DNA of 64,000 bases from [Chlorobium] sp. 445 (GTDB lineage Bacteria > Bacteroidota > Chlorobiia > Chlorobiales > Thermochlorobacteraceae), in contig NSLH01000004.1 in NCBI GenBank assembly GCA_002763895.1, positions 62,001 to 126,000 on the forward strand, read 5' to 3'. The position numbers and the translations under genes were made by a program. Shown piece by piece: positions 56,561-64,000 of this stretch (within the stretch, counting starts at the first letter, position 1; each line of letters begins with the position of its first letter). The notes under the pieces were generated by a model. That model was not told the origin of the DNA. It saw only the letters and a program-made list of their open reading frames with translations, and did no database searches.

Positions 56561-56652
56561 TGTTCTTTGTCCTTTTCAGTTTGTATCGGCGAACGTAGAA
56601 GCCATTCGCCGAGAGTTAAGTTGAGTGCGTAATTTTAAGAGTGCGTAATTTC

Positions 56653-57186
56653 CTAAGTCTGCGCGCTAGCAGCTTTTTGTTTGGCGATTTGGTCAAGCAC
56701 ATTCACCAGATTCCGCATTACTGCATTGATGGTCATCGGTACCCCAGCAATCGTTTGATTAATAATCCCCAGCGCCTTGCCAATGTTTTCTACCTTGTTG
56801 GTCATCGTGGCAATTGTTGCCAACTGCGTGTGGTCAAAGACCTGCCCCTCAACGGATGCGCCTTTGAACTTGAGTTTGTCATTTCCTTCCGAAAATTTCT
56901 TCAAGATTTTTGCTGGCGCAATCGGATCATCGTAGCCAAAGGCAATCGCCGTGGTGTTCTTGAGCGCTGGAAAGAGTTTATCGGAAAGTTGTGCGCGCTC
57001 AATAGCTTTTTTGATTAGGGTATTCTTGACAACTTTATATTCAATACCCGATTTACGCAGCTCGTTGCGCAGCTCTTGCGTCTGTGCTACGGTCATCCCT
57101 TGGAATTCAGTGAGGTAAAACGCTGTCGCACGCTTCATTTTTTCAGCGACTTTCTCAACCACTTGTTCTTTTTCAGGTCGTTTCAT
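56653..57186 (-). CDS. rplJ: 50S ribosomal protein L10
   Basis: The base of the L12 stalk; in many bacteria it also represses its own operon. The N terminus (KEQVVEKVAEKMKRATAFYLTEFQGMTVAQTQELRNELRKSG) is diagnostic. 177 residues. The start is ATG 57186, 24 bp after rplA. Confidence 0.95.
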   Translation of the reverse strand: MKRPEKEQVVEKVAEKMKRATAFYLTEFQGMTVAQTQELRNELRKSGIEYKVVKNTLIKKAIERAQLSDKLFPALKNTTAIAFGYDDPIAPAKILKKFSEGNDKLKFKGASVEGQVFDHTQLATIATMTNKVENIGKALGIINQTIAGVPMTINAVMRNLVNVLDQIAKQKAASAQT

Positions 57187-57210
57187 CTTCCTTGCTATGG
57201 TTTAGAGTTT

Positions 57211-57897
57211 TTAGACAGCCACATCGCGCTTAATTTTCACGCTGGGCGACATCGTACTTGAAAGGTAAATGCTTTTGACATACTGACCTTTTGCTGCCGC
57301 GGGCTTTGCACGCATAATTGCACTAATGAAGGCTTGCACATTCTCAGCCAGCTTTTTCTCATCAAACGAAACCTTGCCAATCCCTGCATGCACAACCCCA
57401 GCTTTGTCAACACGAAACTCAATTTTTCCTGCTTTGACTTCTTTAACAGCTTTGGCAACATCCATCGTTACAGTACCCGATTTCGGATTAGGCATTAAGC
57501 CACGCGGGCCCAGCACTTTACCTAACTTACCTACTTCACCCATGACATCTGGTGTAGCGATAATAACATCCACATCCGTCCAGCCACCTTGAATTTTCTC
57601 GACATATTCGGCAAGTCCTACATAGTCCGCACCTGCTTCTTTGGCTTCCTGTTGCTTATTTTCTTTGCACATCACTAACACCCGGACGGTTTTGCCTGTG
57701 CCATGTGGCAATGCCACAGTGCCCCGCACGACTTGATCAGCTTGTCTTGGATCGACACCTAAACGCATTGCAATGTCGACGGATGCATCGAACTTTGTCG
57801 TGCTGATTTCCTTAATTTTAGCGACAGCTTCTAAGACCTCGTATTCTTTTTTCTGGTCAATCTTAGCTAACGCTTGCTTGTATTTTTTTCCTGCCAT
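57211..57897 (-). CDS. rplA: 50S ribosomal protein L1
   Basis: Binds 23S rRNA at the mobile L1 stalk. Family segments [49 protein letters not shown] and [16 protein letters not shown] are present. 228 residues. The start is ATG 57897. In the order rplK-rplA-rplJ-rplL. Confidence 0.97.
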   Translation of the reverse strand: MAGKKYKQALAKIDQKKEYEVLEAVAKIKEISTTKFDASVDIAMRLGVDPRQADQVVRGTVALPHGTGKTVRVLVMCKENKQQEAKEAGADYVGLAEYVEKIQGGWTDVDVIIATPDVMGEVGKLGKVLGPRGLMPNPKSGTVTMDVAKAVKEVKAGKIEFRVDKAGVVHAGIGKVSFDEKKLAENVQAFISAIMRAKPAAAKGQYVKSIYLSSTMSPSVKIKRDVAV

Positions 57898-57955
57898 CGT
57901 AAATCAAGTGGTTTTGGCGACACTGTTGCAGTGTCTCCCACAGTTGAAGAAAACT

Positions 57956-58381
57956 TTATCCCTCGACCGTAATGCCCATATTTTTTGCTGTGCCTTCAAT
58001 CATTCTTTCGGCAGCTTCAATGGACGTGGTGTTTAGGTCAGGCAATTTCAGTTCAGCAATTTTGCGAATCTGCGCGCGCGTTACCTTTCCCACTTTTGTG
58101 CGGTTGGGCTCAGCTGAGCCCTTCTCAATTTTTGCTTCTTTGAGCAAGAGCACTGGTGCCGGTGGTGTTTTGGTAACAAAGCTAAACGACTTGTCGGAAT
58201 AGACCGTGATGACAACAGGAATAATCAATCCCTGTTGCGCTGCCGTTTTTGCGTTGAACTGTTTGCAAAACTCCATAATGTTGACGCCCTTTTGACCCAG
58301 CGCGGGACCCACCGGCGGCGCAGGATTAGCTTGACCTGCTGGAATTTGAAGTTTGACGTAGCCCGTAATCTTTTTTGCCAT
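57956..58381 (-). CDS. rplK: 50S ribosomal protein L11
   Basis: Forms the GTPase-associated centre with 23S rRNA. The signature [35 protein letters not shown] and the C-terminal RNA-binding domain ([33 protein letters not shown]) are complete. 141 residues. The start is ATG 58381. Confidence 0.97.
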   Translation of the reverse strand: MAKKITGYVKLQIPAGQANPAPPVGPALGQKGVNIMEFCKQFNAKTAAQQGLIIPVVITVYSDKSFSFVTKTPPAPVLLLKEAKIEKGSAEPNRTKVGKVTRAQIRKIAELKLPDLNTTSIEAAERMIEGTAKNMGITVEG

Positions 58382-58397
58382 GTCGCTTTAGAATTAC

Positions 58398-58997
58398 TTA
58401 ATTTCCCGTTATCAATTTTACCTGCGAGAAGTCCACTTCGGTTGGGGTACTGCGGCCAAAGAAGTTAATGAGCACTTTCACCTTCATTTTCTCGGCATTG
58501 ATTTCTTGCACTGCCCCCGTTAGCGAATTAAATGGTCCATCAATGATTTTGACCGTACTGCCAATCTCGAACGGCGCTTTCATTGACACTCGCCGTTCTT
58601 GTTCTTCTTGTGGCTCAAGTAGTCGCTTTACCTCATCAGGGCGAAGCGGCGTCGGCACATCGTTGATACCCAAAAAGCCTATCACGGAAGGGGTATCCAG
58701 AATAAGGTTCTTCGTCTGCTTGTCTAAAATCGCTTCAACTAACACATAGCCCGGAAACGCATTCTTCGTGCGACTTTTTTTCTTTCCGTCTTTGACTTCC
58801 ACAAATTTCTCGTACGGGATATAGACTTGCGACAATCTATCTTGCAAGCCTTGCTTTGCCACTTCCTTATCAATATGCTCTTTTACTTTGCGCTCGTGTC
58901 CCGAATATGTTCTTACCGTGTACCAGCGGCGTTCTCCAGAGAGGGAGAGTGGCGTCGTTGTACTCTGGGCTTGTTTTTCTTCAGTTTGTTCACTCAT
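58398..58997 (-). CDS. nusG: transcription termination/antitermination protein NusG
   Basis: A universal elongation factor that binds RNA polymerase and Rho or S10. NGN domain start RRWYTVRTYSGHERKVKEHI, the GYVLVEA strand, and a C-terminal KOW domain (FEIGSTVKIIDGPFNSLTGAVQEIN). 199 residues with a ~20-residue polar N-terminal tail. The start is ATG 58997. Located secE-nusG-rplK as is usual. Confidence 0.96.
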   Translation of the reverse strand: MSEQTEEKQAQSTTTPLSLSGERRWYTVRTYSGHERKVKEHIDKEVAKQGLQDRLSQVYIPYEKFVEVKDGKKKSRTKNAFPGYVLVEAILDKQTKNLILDTPSVIGFLGINDVPTPLRPDEVKRLLEPQEEQERRVSMKAPFEIGSTVKIIDGPFNSLTGAVQEINAEKMKVKVLINFFGRSTPTEVDFSQVKLITGN

Positions 58998-59037
58998 TGC
59001 CTATATGCTTTTAACCTTCCTTCTTCCTTCGTTTATG

Positions 59038-59250
59038 TTACAGCAGCGAAACCAATTTCTTAATCAAAAAACTGAGCGTTTCATCGACGATAAAGGTACC
59101 AATCACCAAAATCCCACAGACAGTCAGCACGACCAGCGTAGATTCCTTGACCTCCTCTTGAGTAGGCCAAGTTACTTTTTTCATTTCGCTAACCACATCG
59201 TTGTAGTAGCCTGAAATACGCGCGCCAAGCGATACTTTATTTTCCGCCAT
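59038..59250 (-). CDS. secE: preprotein translocase subunit SecE
   Basis: A clamp subunit of SecYEG. The 70-residue single-span form: amphipathic SEMKKVTWPTQEEVKEST followed by one transmembrane helix (VVLTVCGILVIGTFIVD). The start is ATG 59250. Between tRNA-Trp and nusG, the conserved position. Confidence 0.95.
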   Translation of the reverse strand: MAENKVSLGARISGYYNDVVSEMKKVTWPTQEEVKESTLVVLTVCGILVIGTFIVDETLSFLIKKLVSLL

Positions 59251-59315
59251 GCTAAAATGTTAGAAGCATTAGGATTTAAGATTTAACTCTGTCATTCAAT
59301 TTTTGGTATATGCCG

Positions 59316-59388
59316 CACGGGCGGTAGGAATCGAACCCACAACCTGCGGTTTTGGAGACCGCTGCTCTACCAATTGAGCTACACCCGT
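59316..59388 (-). tRNA. tRNA-Trp (CCA)
   Basis: A full cloverleaf on the minus strand. Acceptor ACGGGTG pairs with CGCCCGT, the D arm contains AGCTCAATTGGTAGAGC, anticodon CCA lies in loop TCTCCAAAA, and the T arm has GGTTCGATTCC. The 3' CCA is not encoded. Directly upstream of secE, the usual place. Confidence 0.96.
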
Positions 59389-59521
59389 AAGTCAGTCCTT
59401 GCTGAAAGTTATCATCAACTCTCGCACCGACACATGCAAACCTTGTGGGCACTTACGCCGTTATTTGAACGCGCTTTGAGCGCAATGACTTTGCTGCACT
59501 GCCCACCTGTCGTTTAGCTTG

Positions 59522-59594
<73 letters not shown>

Positions 59595-59614
59595 ATGTCC
59601 CTTTGATTTCTGTG

Positions 59615-59697
59615 TGGGTAGGGAAGGATTCGAACCTCCGAAGACATAAGTCAACTGATTTACAGTCAGTCGCGTTTGACCACTTCGCTACCTACCC
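59615..59697 (-). tRNA. tRNA-Tyr (GTA)
   Basis: A minus-strand class II tRNA with a long variable arm (about 83 nt). Acceptor GGGTAGG / CCTACCC, anticodon GTA in loop CTGTAAA, T arm GGTTCGAATCC. CCA is not encoded. Confidence 0.96.
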
Positions 59698-59828
59698 TTT
59701 TTTGAAGATTCGCTTTTAGAACTTGGCGCGCATCAACATGCGAAGTGTTGTTAGACACTAACCTGCTAGACCATCACTTCAACACCTAAGCGGTCACTTC
59801 CACCAGAAATCAGAACTTAGCGTCTTTG

Positions 59829-59901
59829 AGCTGGTGGAGGGACTTGAACCCCCGGCCAGCTGATTACAAATCAGCTGCTCTACCAACTGAGCTACACCAG
59901 C
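59829..59901 (-). tRNA. tRNA-Thr (TGT)
   Basis: Minus-strand cloverleaf. Acceptor GCTGGTG / CACCAGC, D arm AGCTCAGTTGGTAGAGC, anticodon TGT in loop TTTGTAA, T arm GGTTCAAGTCC. CCA is not encoded. First gene of the tRNA-secE-nusG-rpl block in transcription order. Confidence 0.95.
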
Positions 59902-59956
59902 ACGCTTCACAAAAGGGCTGCAAATTTAGCGTATTGCTCAGAAATTTACAAAAGAT

Positions 59957-62074
59957 TTAGTAGAAAAGCGAGCGATTGTCTTGAATCTGCGCTTGTCTCT
60001 TCAAGGCTTGTGTCCACTCTTGCACAATGCGCCCACGCTTATCCTCTGCAATTTGCTTGCGCAGCGCTTCCTTTTCTTTCTCAAAATCTTCGTCTTTGCC
60101 TTTCGTCTTCTCTGTGAGTACCGCCAGTATCACGCCTCTATTCGTATCAATCGGCTTGGAGAGCACACCGACTTCTAATGCAGAAAGTGCAGAGGCAAGA
60201 TTAGCGTCGTAACCAATACCTTGAATGGTAGGATTTGAGAGTGTTACAGTCCCTGTCTCGCTAATACGAAGGAGTGAATCTAACGCAACAGCGCGCTCTA
60301 AACTGCCTTCGCATTTGGTCCAAATCTCCTCTGCCAACTTGCGCAGGTCTTGCATTTTCTTTTCACGAATGATTCTTGTTTTCAATTCTTGCTTCAAGCC
60401 GTCGTCGAATTTGCGATAACCATCGTCGTTGATGGATGTCAGTTTCATCACGGCAAAGCCATCTTTGGCTTCAATGACAGGACTAATTTCACCAAGCTTA
60501 GCGCGAAAGCCCCAGCGAGCCATGGCGTTGTTGTACCCAATGATGGGCACATAGCCGTTGCGTGAGAAAACGCCAGTTTCGCGTACTGTGTAGAACGAAC
60601 GCTGTGCAGCAGAGTCAAAGCCGACTTCGCGTGCTTCAAACTCAAATTCACTTGCCACGCGGCGCTGCTTTTCGAGTGTTGCAGCACTCGGTACAATCTT
60701 CTTTGTCAGTTCTATGCCTTTGAACTCACGGCTTTCTCGTCCTGTAACTTTGATGATGTGAATTCCAAACTGCGTTTGTACAGGTCCAATCAGCTCTCCA
60801 ACTTTAGCTTTGAAGCAGGCTTCTTCAAATGGCTTGACCATTCTGCCTCTGCCAAACCAGTTCAGGTCGCCACCACTTGCTGCAGAGCCCGGGTCTTGAG
60901 ACTTTTCGCGTGCGAGTTTCTCAAAACTTTCACCCTTCTTGATTTTTGCCATCAATTCCTTTGCTTCGGCAATGGTCTTTGCTGTATCTGCTTTGGTGCT
61001 GCCTGAGGGCTTTAAGAGAATGTGCGAGGCGCGCACTTGCAGCTCTGCATCAGTTTTCAGCGACGTGATCTTGATAAGCTTAAACTCATTGAATGCAAAA
61101 TCTTGCACTGGACCGAGCACGGTTCCAACCTTTGTGTCTGGCTTGAAAACCAGTGTATCGATTTCAACAGGTAACTGACCGCGCCGCAGTGTCTTCTCGG
61201 TGAGCGGTGAATCGCTATGCAAGCGCACAAAATCGGTGTCGTTCTTTGTCTCTGCAAATTCTTTTTTGAGCGCTTCTAACTCTTTCTTGATGAGCTCTTT
61301 ATCAGCTTCAGTGGGGTCGGTTGGGAAAAAGACATACAAGGCTTCACGTGTGGGTTCTTGACGATATTCTTCTTTATGTTCATTGAAATACGACTTGATT
61401 TCCGCATCAGAGACATAATAGGCACTATCAGACTTGGCGCGCGACATATCGAAGAGCACAAACTTACCGCTCACTTTGGTATGCTGCATGTCAAACTTTT
61501 GACGCGCTTCACTATCGGTGCTGCGTAAAGACTCTGTCAGCAGCGTCTGCATTTTCTCTTGCAATTTCTGCTGCTTGATGTATTGCTCAAGTTGAATCCA
61601 GGCTTGTTTGTTGCGCGGATCTGCAATCGCACTGTTGAGTCGCTCTCGGTCAATTTGCCCAGTCTCAGGGTTACGGAATTGCTGCGCAATCACCAGTGGC
61701 GGATTGTCCGAGAAAATTTCATCGGTGATTTCTTTATCGCTCACTTTCAAGCCTAATTTTTCATACTCTTCATCGAGCAAAATTTTCATCACTTGCGATT
61801 CCCAGACTTGCTCCTGAATACGCGATTCTGTCTGATCATCAATTTCTTGTCCTTTAAGTTGCTGACGGTATTGCTCGAGGTAATTGCGGTAGAGCGTCTC
61901 ATATTCTCTGAAAGAAATAGGTTTGCCGTTGACCACACCAACGTCGCTGCCACGTCTTGAGCTCATCCCCGTAAAATTCATTCCCCACTCAAAGACAATC
62001 GTAAGAAGAAATGCGCCAACGAGCACATAGAGCACGATGTGCATCTTGTCGCGCATTTTATTCATAAGTGCCAT
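59957..62074 (-). CDS. PpiD/SurA-like membrane-anchored peptidyl-prolyl isomerase
   Basis: A 705-residue periplasmic foldase held by one N-terminal transmembrane helix ([21 protein letters not shown]). A SurA-N/PpiD-like helical chaperone domain follows, then a parvulin rotamase domain (about 345-455: [10 protein letters not shown]...[21 protein letters not shown]...[10 protein letters not shown]), then a long C-terminal chaperone region with a further degenerate rotamase-like part. It assists folding of secreted and outer-membrane proteins. The start is ATG 62074. Confidence 0.9.
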   Translation of the reverse strand: MALMNKMRDKMHIVLYVLVGAFLLTIVFEWGMNFTGMSSRRGSDVGVVNGKPISFREYETLYRNYLEQYRQQLKGQEIDDQTESRIQEQVWESQVMKILLDEEYEKLGLKVSDKEITDEIFSDNPPLVIAQQFRNPETGQIDRERLNSAIADPRNKQAWIQLEQYIKQQKLQEKMQTLLTESLRSTDSEARQKFDMQHTKVSGKFVLFDMSRAKSDSAYYVSDAEIKSYFNEHKEEYRQEPTREALYVFFPTDPTEADKELIKKELEALKKEFAETKNDTDFVRLHSDSPLTEKTLRRGQLPVEIDTLVFKPDTKVGTVLGPVQDFAFNEFKLIKITSLKTDAELQVRASHILLKPSGSTKADTAKTIAEAKELMAKIKKGESFEKLAREKSQDPGSAASGGDLNWFGRGRMVKPFEEACFKAKVGELIGPVQTQFGIHIIKVTGRESREFKGIELTKKIVPSAATLEKQRRVASEFEFEAREVGFDSAAQRSFYTVRETGVFSRNGYVPIIGYNNAMARWGFRAKLGEISPVIEAKDGFAVMKLTSINDDGYRKFDDGLKQELKTRIIREKKMQDLRKLAEEIWTKCEGSLERAVALDSLLRISETGTVTLSNPTIQGIGYDANLASALSALEVGVLSKPIDTNRGVILAVLTEKTKGKDEDFEKEKEALRKQIAEDKRGRIVQEWTQALKRQAQIQDNRSLFY

Positions 62075-62201
62075 ATTGCATCCTAAGATTTGAAGTTTCG
62101 TTTGTGTATTTTTGTGAAAGCGTTTTACTAGCTTTTTGAAACTGAAAGCGGCAAATATAAACTGCGCCTTTCAAACTCCAAACGTAGCTAAACTCACCTT
62201 A

Positions 62202-63323
62202 ATGAGCGACACTTTTCTTTGGGCGACATTCGCTGTGATGATCGCGTATGTCGTTCAGCAATTTGTTATTTCACTTGGATTGTTCAATTTGCCGAAAACA
62301 ACAGTGTGGCACACCCTGCCACGTGTAACAGTTGTCGTTGCCGCACGCAACGAAGAGCGCAACATCGGGCGCACACTCGACTCGCTGGTTCAGCTCGATT
62401 ACCCAAAGGATAAACTTGAAATCATCATCAGTGATGGCGCCTCGACTGATGACACATGCGAGATTGTCGAGCGATATAGCCAGATGTATCCTTTCGTTAA
62501 ACTCATCCATGCAGACCAGAATCAACCGATTTGCGGCAAAGCTAACGCAATTCATCAAGCCGTGCAGCGCGCCAGTGGTGAGTTCATTATGATGACCGAT
62601 GCGGACTGTACGGTCCAACCGACTTGGATACGCGAGACCATCAAATACTTCACCGATGATGTCGGGCTTGTTTGTGGCATTACTGTTCCGAAACCCATCA
62701 ACGCGTTTGCCACCATGCAACTGCTCGACTGGTGCTATATTCTCGGTATCAGTTCAGGACGAGCTTCACTTGGATTTCCCATCGGCGGTATCGGTAATAA
62801 TTTTAATTTTCGCAAACGCACCTATGATGAAATCGGTGGCTACGCACGTATCAAGTTCAGTGTAACCGAAGATTTCGCTCTCTTTCAAGCCATTTTGAAA
62901 TCGCGCTGGAAAATTGTCTTCCCACTTCTCTACGCCACGCATAATCAAACTGAGCCGATGCTGACACTTGCTGAACTCTATGAGCAAAAGCGCCGCTGGT
63001 CGCTCGGTGGTTTGGATGCCAGTTTCGTGCAGACCCTCCTTGCTGCATTTATGTTCATTGCACATCTCTTGCCAATTATGGCACTCTTTGTGATGCCTCT
63101 CACGATAGCATTTGCTGCACTGAGCGTAAAATTGTTTGCTGATACCCTAATCCTTTTACCTGTTCTTATTCGTTTGCGGCAGTTGCACACATTCTGGGCA
63201 TTTCCACTTTTTGAGCTTTACTACTTCCTCTTTGTGTTTGCAGTGCCTGTGGTCTTGGCTTTCAGCCGAGAAGTGAAGTGGAAAGGCATCAGTTACAATT
63301 TACCTGAGTTGCGCCGTTCATAG
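62202..63323 (+). CDS. family 2 glycosyltransferase, membrane-bound
   Basis: A processive-type GT2 enzyme. An N-terminal transmembrane helix is followed by the GT-A domain (PRVTVVVAARNEERNIGRTLDSL), the acidic ISDGASTDDT motif, DADCT (DxD), a catalytic Glu-Asp in VTEDFALFQ, and the acceptor motif QKRRW. Two to three C-terminal transmembrane helices anchor it. 373 residues from ATG 62202. The architecture resembles polysaccharide or glycolipid synthases; the sugar substrate is unknown. Divergent from the foldase gene. Confidence 0.9.
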   Translation: MSDTFLWATFAVMIAYVVQQFVISLGLFNLPKTTVWHTLPRVTVVVAARNEERNIGRTLDSLVQLDYPKDKLEIIISDGASTDDTCEIVERYSQMYPFVKLIHADQNQPICGKANAIHQAVQRASGEFIMMTDADCTVQPTWIRETIKYFTDDVGLVCGITVPKPINAFATMQLLDWCYILGISSGRASLGFPIGGIGNNFNFRKRTYDEIGGYARIKFSVTEDFALFQAILKSRWKIVFPLLYATHNQTEPMLTLAELYEQKRRWSLGGLDASFVQTLLAAFMFIAHLLPIMALFVMPLTIAFAALSVKLFADTLILLPVLIRLRQLHTFWAFPLFELYYFLFVFAVPVVLAFSREVKWKGISYNLPELRRS

Positions 63324-63418
63324 CCTCTTGGCTTTGAAATTTTACTGAAATGATTTAAGGCACATTTGAATTTTGCTCTCAACGCTTTTGCTCAACGCAA
63401 AAACTAAACAGAACCGAT

Positions 63419-64000
63419 ATGAAGCGAAATTTTTTCTTTATCTTTTTTTTCTCTTTTGCACTAAGTGTCTCACAGGTAGCATTTTCTATGTCGCATGATG
63501 ATATCGCAAAAGCCAAAGATATGATTGCTTCAGGCGACTCTGCTTACCGTGCCTTCAACTACGACCTTGCCATAAAGTATTACGAGGAAGCCAAGAATAT
63601 CTCATGCAGCCCTGAAGTTTTGCTCAAAATGTCCGATGCTTATTTTTTGGTGGGTATCAGAAGCCTAGATCGCAACAGGAAGCGATGTATCTGAAAGCAC
63701 GCGCCATTTTGCTTGATGCCTTGCAACTAGATTCCACGAGCGCTGAGTGGGGTTCGGAAATTTACGCGCGACTCGGACAGGTAACTGGGCAGATTGCACT
63801 CTTTCGTGGCGGTGAAGAGAAAATCAAGTTAGGCTTAGAGATAAAAAATTTCGCTGATAAATCTCTTGCACTTAATCCCAACAATGCCATGGCAAATGCT
63901 ATTCTCGGGATTTGGCACTACGAACTAGCAAACTTGGATTTTGTTTCGCGTACCTTTGTCAAACTTTTCTTTGGCGGTCTACCTGAGGGCAGTTTCGAGT
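63419..64000 (+). CDS. TPR-repeat exported protein, partial and frameshifted
   Basis: Starts with a signal peptide (MKRNFFFIFFFSFALSVSQVAFS), then TPR-like helices (SGDSAYRAFNYDLAIKYYEEAK). The frame breaks at T6 63643-63648; one extra T continues into YFFGGYQKPRSQQEAMYLKARAILLDALQLD and further TPRs (KSLALNPNNAMANAILGIWHYELA) to the end of the window without a stop. The gene runs off the edge. The function is unknown; such proteins act in envelope protein-protein contacts. Confidence 0.8.

Noticed and set aside
59698-59828. Possible fifth tRNA between tRNA-Tyr and tRNA-Thr(TGT)
   Set aside because: There are short inverted repeats (GAAGTG/CACTTC, GTGTTG/CAACAC) but no acceptor stem, T-loop GTTCRA or anticodon arm in the right geometry.

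Overview
The window looks like a chromosome segment from a phototroph of the Chlorobi (green sulfur bacterial) lineage. The decisive genes are pscA and pscB (homodimeric type I reaction centre core and its two-cluster ferredoxin subunit) and a bacteriochlorophyll/chlorophyll synthase (bchG/chlG). Supporting evidence is a type IX secretion sorting domain on a secreted beta-helix protein, a bacterial geranylgeranylglyceryl phosphate synthase, and a Chlorobium-like elongation factor P. Peroxide-defence genes (glutathione peroxidase, two peroxiredoxins) fit an oxygen-exposed phototroph of the Thermochlorobacter type better than a strict anaerobe. That placement is an inference; no 16S rRNA gene is present.

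Layout. 0-5.9 kb: lipid synthase, glyS plus a coupled small membrane protein, a CHASE2 adenylate cyclase, aat. 5.9-13.4 kb: T9SS cargo, small membrane and secreted proteins, purSQ, pssA, gpx. 13.4-18.3 kb: a giant multi-PAS sensor kinase. 18.4-25.9 kb: uvrC, asnS, ppx/gppA, purH, purN. 25.9-30.7 kb: bchG coupled to a peroxiredoxin, a DUF2256 mini-gene, a second peroxiredoxin, a [2Fe-2S] ferredoxin, ppa. 30.7-38.1 kb: acs, pyrG, a K+ channel, dapD, an RNase E/G. 38.2-42.5 kb: the photosynthesis core, a MerR/B12-binding regulator followed on the same strand by pscA and pscB. 42.7-47.2 kb: HU, efp-accB-accC, a WecA-type transferase. 47.2-59.9 kb: the classic tRNA(Thr, Tyr, Thr, Trp)-secE-nusG-rplKAJL-rpoBC block, all on the minus strand. 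60-64 kb: a PpiD-like foldase, a GT2 glycosyltransferase and the start of a TPR protein.

Two points dominate. First, the regulator upstream of pscAB carries the W-x9-E-H and E-x-H-x-x-G signatures of adenosylcobalamin photoreceptors of the CarH class. A strong terminator-like hairpin sits between pscA and pscB, where a 2:1 PscA:PscB stoichiometry would require reduced expression of pscB. Second, seven otherwise intact genes, including essential rpoB and asnS, are split by one-base length changes, eight of the nine clearly in mononucleotide runs. These are most simply sequencing or assembly errors. I annotate such genes at full, reconstructed extent. I saw no CRISPR array, insertion sequence, prophage or rRNA.
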